DNA of 5,398 nucleotides from assembly GCA_903885885.1 (NCBI GenBank), contig CAISKJ010000158.1, positions 1 to 5,398 on the forward strand. Reading direction: 5' to 3'. Numbering within the stretch: the stretch's first letter is position 1; every line of letters starts with the position of its first letter. Below the pieces are notes generated by a model. That model was not told where the DNA came from and made no database searches. It was given only the letters and a program-made list of their open reading frames with translations. The position numbers and the translations under genes were made by a program. Positions 1 through 4,578 of this stretch are shown one piece after another. Origin of the DNA: an uncultured delta proteobacterium. Its GTDB lineage: Bacteria > Myxococcota_A > Polyangia > Polyangiales > Ga0077539.

Positions 1-331
1 ACGACACCTCGGCGATGGGGGCCGCGGTGTGGGCCGCGCGCAGCATCGACTGCGCCGCTTCGAAGAGCGCGCGCATCGTGTCGGGGCCGCGGTCGCCCAC
101 GCGCGCGGAGACGAGCGCCCACGCGCCGCTCCAGCACCACGGGAGTCGAAAATCAGCGCCGAGGCCGCGGGTGCAATCGCGCGTCGCGCGCTCCCCCGCC
201 GCCGCGAGCGATGTGCGCTCCGCGGGCGTCAGCTCGCGCGCGAAGCGCACGATCCACGCGTGCACCGGCTCGTCGAACCAGTCGTCGGGCGAGGGGCCAT
301 GAAACAAGAACGGAAACTCCGCGTCGCTCAT
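1..331 (-). CDS. Hypothetical protein, N-terminal 110 residues, truncated by the left window edge
   Basis: An open minus-strand frame starts at an ATG whose complement lies at 329-331 and stays open to the edge. The protein begins MSDAEFPFLFHGPSPDDWFD and continues with a Trp-rich, mixed charged sequence including HAWIVRFARELTPAER and LPWCWSGAWALVSARV. It has no signal peptide, no hydrophobic segment long enough to span a membrane and no motif I recognise, so it is probably cytoplasmic. Codon use (G/C at most third positions) and a balanced amino-acid composition support a real gene, unlike the Arg/Ala/His-rich overlapping frames. It is divergent from the SWIM gene, with 82 bases between start codons. 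There is no Shine-Dalgarno sequence, but a TACACT hexamer sits 7 bases before the ATG, which supports this start. The function is unknown and no family is proposed. Confidence 0.72.
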   Translation of the reverse strand, partial: MSDAEFPFLFHGPSPDDWFDEPVHAWIVRFARELTPAERTSLAAAGERATRDCTRGLGADFRLPWCWSGAWALVSARVGDRGPDTMRALFEAAQSMLRAAHTAAPIAEVS

Positions 332-338
332 CGCGCGG

Positions 339-368
339 AGTGTATCGCCGGTGTTCGAGGCGTGTCTC
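339..368 (-). promoter_or_regulatory. Putative promoter of the leftward hypothetical gene, leaderless type
   Basis: On the minus strand a -10-like TACACT (339-344) lies 7 bases before the ATG. Eighteen bases further upstream is GAGACA (363-368), which matches the last four bases of the -35 consensus TTGACA. The -10 is so close that transcription would begin at or next to the start codon, consistent with the missing Shine-Dalgarno sequence. The hexamer and spacing are seen directly. Promoter function is inferred. Confidence 0.45.
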
Positions 369-400
369 ATTCCGGGTCGTCGCGCGCGCGGCGCTGCTGG

Positions 401-406
401 TAACGT
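401..406 (+). promoter_or_regulatory. Putative -10 hexamer of the SWIM-FHA operon, leaderless type
   Basis: TAACGT, preceded by GG, ends 7 bases before the ATG at 414. It fits the TAnnnT pattern known from leaderless promoters in several high-GC bacteria. No convincing -35 is visible at 17-18 bases upstream, and no Shine-Dalgarno sequence lies between hexamer and ATG. The same arrangement occurs before the other two SD-less first genes in the window, which raises confidence. Confidence 0.45.
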
Positions 407-413
407 CCGTGCC

Positions 414-2189
414 ATGAAGGCACTCGTACCGGGAACGTTGAGCGAGGCGGCCGTGCGCGCGTGGGTCGGCGACGCCGCGTATGAGCGCGCGGTCGAGTAC
501 GTGCGCGAGGGCGCCGTGTTCGACGCGCGACGCCAGGGCACCACGCTCCGCGCGCGCTGCGAGGGGCAGAGCGCCGAGTCGTACCACGTGCGCGCCGAGC
601 TCCCCGGCGGCGGCGTGGCGCGCGCGGGGTGCTCGTGCCCCGTGGGGGCCGACGGGCGCTGCAAGCACGTGGGCGCGCTGCTCGTCACGTGGATCCGCCG
701 GTCGAGCGACTTCGTCGTGGTCGATGACGTCGACGCCGCCCTCGCGCGCCGCAGCCGCGCCGAGCTCATCGCCCTCGTGAAGCAGATGCTCCGGCAGGAG
801 CCCGACCTCGAGACGCTGCTCGTCACGCCGCTGCCCGACGGCCGCGCCCGCACGCCGCGCACGGTCTCCGACGGCGCCGGCGCGCGCATGTACCGACGGC
901 AGGCCGAGGCCGTGTTTCGCCGCAACGGCACCGAGTGGGGCGCCGTGGTGCCCATCGTGACCGAGCTCGAGGCCCTGCGCGCGATCGGCGAGGGCTTTCT
1001 CGCGCAGGGCGACGCGGCCTCGGCGCTCGCGGTCTTCGAAGGCCTCGGCGACGCCGTGATCGACCGCTACGCCGAGTACGAGCGGCAAGACGAAGACGCC
1101 CTCCTGCGCCACGTGGTGACCGAGTGCGTCGAGGGCCTCGGGCGCTGCATCGCGATGCCCGCCGCGGCCCCGACGGTGCGCGAGGGCGCGCTGCGCGCGA
1201 TGTTCGAAATCCTCGAGGGCGACGACCACCTCGGCGACATGGGGCCCGCCGACGAGGTGCCCGAAGAGATCCTCGCGCACGCCAACGCGCACGAGCGCGC
1301 GCTCGTGGCCCGCTGGGTGCGCTCGCTCGCGCCCGAGGCGACGCCCTGGCACGCGCGACCGCACGCGGGGCTGCTCCTCGACCTCGAGGCCGACGCCCTC
1401 TCCGACGATGATTTCCTCGTCGCCTGCGCGGCCCTCGGGCGCGACCGCGACCGCGTCGAGCGCCTCCTCGCGCGGGGCCGCACCGACGAGGCCCTCGAGG
1501 CCGCGCGGCAGTCGTCCACGGAGAACCTCCGCGCCGTCGCCGACCTGCTCGTCGAGCACGGCCACGGCGACATTGCGGGCGAGGTCGTTCGGTACCGCAC
1601 GAGCACGGTGCCCGACGTGCCGTTGCACGAGTGGCTCCTCGCGCGCGCGCGCTCCGCGGGCGACCGCGAGGCCATGATGCGCGAGGCCGAGGCGCTCCTC
1701 GCGGCGGCGCCCTCGCTCGACCGCTGGCGCGCGCTGCGCTCGCTCGTCACCTCCGACGCGTGGGCCGCGTGGGAGCCCGTGCGCGAGCGCGCGCTCAAAT
1801 CCCTCGACGAGCGGGCGCACCGCGTGGCCGTCGAGGCGCTGCTCGATGAGGGCGACGTGCAGCGCGCGCTCGACCGCGTGCGCGACGAGCCCACCGTCGA
1901 CGCCACGGGCCTCGCCGCCGCCGCGGGCATGAAGCTCAAGGTGGCCGAGGCCGCCGAGCGCACCTACCCCCGCGAGGCCGTGGCCATCTGGGAGAAGCAC
2001 GTCGACGACCTCGTCGCGACGGGCCGCCGCACGCAGTACCGCGAGGCCGCGAGCGTCGCGCGGCGGGTGTGCGCGCTGCGCGACGCCCTGGGCGAGCACG
2101 CGGGCGGCGCCGCGTGGCTGGCCTCCCTCAAAGAGCGTCACGGGCGCCTGCGCGCGCTGCGCGAGGAGCTCGCCGCGGCGGGGCTGTAG
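414..2189 (+). CDS. SWIM zinc-finger family protein with helical-repeat C-terminal region (591 aa)
   Basis: This is a soluble protein with no signal peptide. Its N-terminal part (about residues 10-70) has the compact alpha/beta lead-in usual before a SWIM finger. The SWIM motif CxCx7CxH follows: C73, C75, C83 and H85, in AGCSCPVGADGRCKHVGALL. SWIM fingers bind zinc and are associated with nucleic-acid or protein binding. Residues 108-140 (ARRSRAELIALVKQML then PDLETLL) match the 'L..eL..ll......P.L...L' helical stretch commonly next to bacterial SWIM fingers. From about 180 to the end the protein is almost entirely amphipathic helix, TPR-like. The C-terminal block at 518-589 (YPREAVAIWEKHVDDLV, then REAASVARRV, then SLKERHGRLRALREEL) resembles the conserved tail of stand-alone SWIM proteins of the COG4715 type. 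No helicase or nuclease motif is present. An in-frame GTG at 351 would add 21 residues, but I prefer ATG 414 because the finger module begins just after it and TAACGT lies 7 bases upstream. It is probably co-transcribed with the FHA gene. The family call is firm; the cellular role is unknown. Confidence 0.9.
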   Translation: MKALVPGTLSEAAVRAWVGDAAYERAVEYVREGAVFDARRQGTTLRARCEGQSAESYHVRAELPGGGVARAGCSCPVGADGRCKHVGALLVTWIRRSSDFVVVDDVDAALARRSRAELIALVKQMLRQEPDLETLLVTPLPDGRARTPRTVSDGAGARMYRRQAEAVFRRNGTEWGAVVPIVTELEALRAIGEGFLAQGDAASALAVFEGLGDAVIDRYAEYERQDEDALLRHVVTECVEGLGRCIAMPAAAPTVREGALRAMFEILEGDDHLGDMGPADEVPEEILAHANAHERALVARWVRSLAPEATPWHARPHAGLLLDLEADALSDDDFLVACAALGRDRDRVERLLARGRTDEALEAARQSSTENLRAVADLLVEHGHGDIAGEVVRYRTSTVPDVPLHEWLLARARSAGDREAMMREAEALLAAAPSLDRWRALRSLVTSDAWAAWEPVRERALKSLDERAHRVAVEALLDEGDVQRALDRVRDEPTVDATGLAAAAGMKLKVAEAAERTYPREAVAIWEKHVDDLVATGRRTQYREAASVARRVCALRDALGEHAGGAAWLASLKERHGRLRALREELAAAGL

Positions 2190-2201
2190 GCGCGCACACC
2201 C

Positions 2202-3188
2202 ATGAGCGGCAGACCTCCACCGCACCAGTACTGGCTCGAGGGCGACCTCGGCCGCGTGCTCATTCGCCCCGCGGGCTTCGTCGTGGGGCGCAGCCCCGAG
2301 TGCGACGTCGTGATCGCCGACGCGCGCGTGAGCCGCCACCAGCTCCTCTTGCGCCCCACCGACGACGGCGTCGAAATCACCGTCACCGGCCGCATCGCCG
2401 TGCGGGTGAACGACGCCCCCGTGGCCGCGAGCGCGACGCTCCGCAGCGGCGACACCATCGCCGTGCTCGACCGGGTGTTTCGCGTGGTGGGCGCCGCCAC
2501 GCCGCGCCCGGCGGCCGCGTGCGTGTGGGGCGTCGAGGCGCGGGCGGGCGCGTTTCACCGCATTCTCACGAGCCCCTTCGTGATCGGCGGGGCCGAGGGC
2601 GACCACCTTCACATCGCCGCGTGGCCGCCGTCGGTGCTCACCCTCACGCTGGTGCACAACGCCCTGGTGCTCGAGACGAGCTACGGCGGCGTCGAGTGCG
2701 GCGGCGTGCTGCAAGAGGGCCAGGTGGTGTCGGTGCCCTCGGGCGCGGTGGCGCGCTACCTCGACCAGTCGCTGCGCTTCGTGTCGGCCGCCGTGGGGCA
2801 CGAGACCGAGACGGTGCCCTCCGACGACGACGCCCTCCCGCGCCTCGCGCGCCTGGAGTTTCTGCCCCGCGGCGGGCGCCTCACGCTGGGCTTCGGCGCG
2901 TGGGAGCGCACCCTCGCGCTCGCCGACCGGCGCTGCGACCTCGTGGCGGCGCTGCTCTTCCCGCCGGCGCCCTTCAGCGCGGGCGACGCGATCCCCGACG
3001 AGGTGCTCCTCCCGCGCATCTGGCCCGACGGCCGCGCGGGCCGCGTCGAGCTGAACACCCTTGTTTTCAGGGTGCGCAAAGACCTCGTGCGCGCCGACGT
3101 CGACGGCCCCGCGCTGCTCGACCGCGGCGACGGCGCGACGCGCTTTCGGCTCTCCGACGGCGCCGCGGTGAGCCTCGTGCGAACGTAG
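2202..3188 (+). CDS. FHA domain protein with C-terminal winged-helix DNA-binding domain (328 aa)
   Basis: The N-terminal FHA domain spans about residues 18-97. It shows the family signature: GRSPECDVVI (G29, R30, S31), VSRHQL (S44, R45, H46), N70-D71 in the VRVND loop, then LRSGDTIAVLD. FHA domains bind phosphothreonine peptides, and the GR, S and H positions that contact phosphate are kept. Residues 106-195 look like a second, degenerate FHA-like beta-sandwich (SPFVIGGAEGDHLHI, then TLTLVHNALVLE, then LQEGQVVSV) that has lost the GR and SxxH residues. Residues 218-326 align with OmpR/PhoB-type winged helices: DLVAALL as helix 1, IPDEVLLPRIWPDG as helix 2 (compare 'reeLle.vWg'), VELNTLVFRVRKDL as the recognition helix (compare 'vdvhIsrLRkkL'), and LLDRGDGATRFRL as the wing (compare 'irTvrGvGYrl'). 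It is therefore probably a cytoplasmic transcription factor read by a Ser/Thr kinase. It has no receiver domain. It starts 12 bases after the SWIM stop with no clear Shine-Dalgarno sequence, so translational coupling is likely. The FHA call is very sure, the winged helix fairly sure, and the second FHA-like fold tentative. Confidence 0.9.
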   Translation: MSGRPPPHQYWLEGDLGRVLIRPAGFVVGRSPECDVVIADARVSRHQLLLRPTDDGVEITVTGRIAVRVNDAPVAASATLRSGDTIAVLDRVFRVVGAATPRPAAACVWGVEARAGAFHRILTSPFVIGGAEGDHLHIAAWPPSVLTLTLVHNALVLETSYGGVECGGVLQEGQVVSVPSGAVARYLDQSLRFVSAAVGHETETVPSDDDALPRLARLEFLPRGGRLTLGFGAWERTLALADRRCDLVAALLFPPAPFSAGDAIPDEVLLPRIWPDGRAGRVELNTLVFRVRKDLVRADVDGPALLDRGDGATRFRLSDGAAVSLVRT

Positions 3189-3195
3189 CGACGGG

Positions 3196-4491
3196 TCAGG
3201 GCGCCTGCTGCGCGAGGAAGGCGTAGCGGGCGCGCACCCACGCGGGCACCTCTTCGGTGTAGACGTGGTCGTACCAGTCGGCGCGCTGCGGCGCGTCGGG
3301 CGTCGCGGCGAGGAGGGCGCGCACCTGGGCGTACTTGGCCTCGACGGCAGGCAGGAGCGTCGACGGGTCGAGGAGGGCGCGCGCCTCGCGCAGGTCAGCG
3401 GCGTAGCGCGCGCGCCAGGCGCTGTCGGCGAGGAGCGTCACGAAGTGTCGCTGCGCCGGGTCTTCGACGACGTGCGGGGTGTACGGGTCGGCGTCGGCGA
3501 CGTCCCACGTGGCGGGGAGCGAGTCCCAGTCGTCGCCGACGGGGTACGCGAGGCCCGCGCCGTTGTCGCGCACGAGGTACCAGTTCCACGGCGTGTCGGG
3601 GAAGTTGTCGTCGGGCGAGAGCGTCTTCACCACCGCCGACCAGTACAGAAACGTAGGCACGTCGAGCGCGCGCGCGAGGTCCGTCGCCGTGGTGGGCACG
3701 CAGAACGCGTTGAGCCACGCGTCGGCCCCGTCGCCGCTGCACCCGTGCTCGTAGAGGGTCACGTCGCGGGTGCCGAGAAAGCGCGCGGGCACCGCGCGGT
3801 TCATGTCTTCGGTGAGCGTCTGCACCTGGTAGAGGTCGTCGTTGAAGTACACCGCGACGAGGTTGGTGTACTTCCACAGGAGCCGCAGCTCGGGGTGGCG
3901 CTCGGCGGCCTGGCGCATGGCGCGCACCGCCATCCACTCGTGGAGCACGTAGCAGCGCCCGCGGTCGGTCTCGAAGCGGTCGGTGCGGTACCCGTCGGGG
4001 AGCGTCACCGTCGCGCCGAAGTCGAAGCGAAACTGCCGCTTGTCGCCGCAGCGCGAGTTGTTACCCAGGCGCTGACGAATCGTGCCCCGGTACGTCTGCC
4101 CCATGTACCGCAGCGTGGCCGGGTGACGGTCGGCGTGCCCCGCCGTGAGCAGCGCGCTGAGGTCCGCGGGCGCCACATCGAAGCGAAACTCGGGGAGGTA
4201 CTCGTCGCGCCACGTGAGGGGCACGGGCACCGGCGCGCGCACCGCGGGGCCCGCGTCGACGGCCGCCTCGGGCGCCGCATCGACGGCCGCATCGACGGGG
4301 GCGGGCGCGCTCGCGTCGACCACCACACCCACCGGCACATCGACGGCCGCGGCGTCGACGGGCGCGATGAAGCGCGCGTTGGGCGCGGAGCTCTCCCGCG
4401 CGGCGCTCCCGTCGGGCGACGGGGCCTCGCCGCACCCGCTCGCCACGAGCGCCGAGAGAACCGCTGCCCGGAGCGCCGACGGGGCCTTCAT
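3196..4491 (-). CDS. CotH-like (atypical protein kinase fold) lipoprotein (431 aa)
   Basis: An export signal MKAPSALRAAVLSALVASGC ends in a lipobox (A17-S18-G19-C20). Cys20 should be lipidated, and the +2 residue is Gly, not Asp. A low-complexity Ala/Val/Asp/Pro linker follows (about 21-92), then a CotH-like domain of about 335 residues. Landmarks, compared with the CotH family: TIRQRLGNNSRCGDKRQFRFDF (138-159) for the 'GN.Sr....K....F' glycine-loop-like block; YTNLVAVYFNDDLYQVQTLTED (208-229) for 'lv.vyiNg.Y.G.Y.l.E'; SPDDNFPDTPWNWYLVRD (292-309) for the 'D....NwyLY.D' block; YPVGDDWDS (316-324) for the 'pWDlD' acidic block. Bacillus CotH phosphorylates coat proteins, and related CotH proteins occur widely in non-sporulating bacteria. 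Catalysis here is inferred from these motifs only. ATG 4491 is preferred over an in-frame GTG at 4515 because GGAGAGGGG precedes it and the signal peptide starts there. The gene ends 7 bases from the FHA gene, tail to tail, and is divergent from the Cys-rich protein. It probably acts at the outer membrane or in the periplasm. Confidence 0.85.
   Translation of the reverse strand: MKAPSALRAAVLSALVASGCGEAPSPDGSAARESSAPNARFIAPVDAAAVDVPVGVVVDASAPAPVDAAVDAAPEAAVDAGPAVRAPVPVPLTWRDEYLPEFRFDVAPADLSALLTAGHADRHPATLRYMGQTYRGTIRQRLGNNSRCGDKRQFRFDFGATVTLPDGYRTDRFETDRGRCYVLHEWMAVRAMRQAAERHPELRLLWKYTNLVAVYFNDDLYQVQTLTEDMNRAVPARFLGTRDVTLYEHGCSGDGADAWLNAFCVPTTATDLARALDVPTFLYWSAVVKTLSPDDNFPDTPWNWYLVRDNGAGLAYPVGDDWDSLPATWDVADADPYTPHVVEDPAQRHFVTLLADSAWRARYAADLREARALLDPSTLLPAVEAKYAQVRALLAATPDAPQRADWYDHVYTEEVPAWVRARYAFLAQQAP
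4249..4359 (-). repeat. Degenerate 12-base / tetrapeptide repeat encoding the lipoprotein linker
   Basis: Within the CotH-like gene, residues 50-81 read in steps of four: VDVP, VGVV, VDAS, APAP, VDAA, VDAA, PEAA, VDAG. They are preceded by VDAAA. On the plus strand the core TCGAC recurs at 4256, 4280, 4292, 4316, 4340 and 4355, with spacings of 24, 12, 24, 24 and 15 bases, mostly multiples of 12. It looks like an old minisatellite encoding a flexible spacer between the lipid anchor and the folded domain. Confidence 0.7.
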
Positions 4492-4495
4492 GCAA

Positions 4496-4504
4496 CCCCT
4501 CTCC
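4496..4504 (-). promoter_or_regulatory. Strong Shine-Dalgarno site that sets the CotH-like gene start
   Basis: On the minus strand GGAGAGGGG lies immediately upstream. The GGAG core is 9 bases from ATG 4491 and the last G is 4 bases from it. Translating this region as part of the gene from the upstream GTG would give VERG, which is simply the ribosome site read as protein. It therefore decides in favour of the ATG. It is the only clear Shine-Dalgarno sequence among the gene starts in this window. Confidence 0.75.
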
Positions 4505-4524
4505 ACGAATCGCACCGGGGCGTC

Positions 4525-4530
4525 AACTTA
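4525..4530 (-). promoter_or_regulatory. Possible -10 hexamer of the CotH-like gene
   Basis: TAAGTT on the minus strand sits in the only AT-rich patch of the 83-base divergent region. Transcription starting about 7 bases downstream would give a leader of roughly 25 bases carrying the Shine-Dalgarno sequence before ATG 4491. No recognisable -35 lies 16-18 bases upstream. The call is tentative and rests on position and composition. Confidence 0.3.
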
Positions 4531-4562
4531 AGCGCGGGCCGCGCCCCGGCGCGCGGCTGCGG

Positions 4563-4568
4563 TACCAT
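4563..4568 (+). promoter_or_regulatory. Putative -10 hexamer of the Cys-rich secreted protein gene, leaderless type
   Basis: TACCAT, preceded by GG as at the SWIM gene, ends 6 bases before the ATG at 4575. There is no Shine-Dalgarno sequence and no clear -35 at the usual distance. The placement would put the transcript start on or next to the A of the start codon. Confidence 0.42.
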
Positions 4569-4578
4569 CGCGCGATGG
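4565..4578. other. Perfect 14-base palindrome across the start codon
   Basis: CCATCGCGCGATGG is identical to its reverse complement. It overlaps both the last four bases of the putative -10 and the ATG of the Cys-rich protein gene. It could be an operator half-site pair, or chance in CG-rich sequence. Nothing else supports a regulator. Confidence 0.3.

Noticed and set aside
351..413. GTG 351 as the start of the SWIM gene
   Set aside because: The extra 21 residues are unlike the rest of the protein and would overlap the divergent promoter region. ATG 414 sits 7 bases after TAACGT.
153..2801. Open frame of 882 codons on the minus strand, opposite the SWIM gene and part of the FHA gene
   Set aside because: Its product is an Arg/Ala/His/Gly-rich string with no recognisable domain. 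It overlaps three well-supported genes and the divergent promoter region. Such frames arise opposite GC-rich genes because stop codons are rare there.
2069..3226. Plus-strand frame of 385 codons overlapping the end of the SWIM gene and all of the FHA gene
   Set aside because: The product is Arg/Pro/Ala-rich low complexity, whereas the overlapping frame encodes clear FHA and winged-helix motifs.
3186..3260. Intrinsic terminator between the convergent genes
   Set aside because: I found no stable hairpin followed by a T-run on either strand. The spacer is only 7 bases.
4490..4506. Sigma-54-like -24/-12 promoter (TGG...TTGCA) before the CotH-like gene
   Set aside because: The GG to GC spacing is one base short of the strict requirement, the -24 element lacks its C, and the TTGC directly abuts the ATG. 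The G-run is better explained as the ribosome site.
4492..4515. GTG 4515 as the start of the CotH-like gene
   Set aside because: It would translate through the Shine-Dalgarno sequence and place eight residues ahead of a normal lipoprotein signal peptide that begins at ATG 4491.
4521..4526. TTGACG on the minus strand as a -35 box
   Set aside because: The sequence 16-18 bases downstream is the G-rich ribosome site, with no -10-like hexamer.
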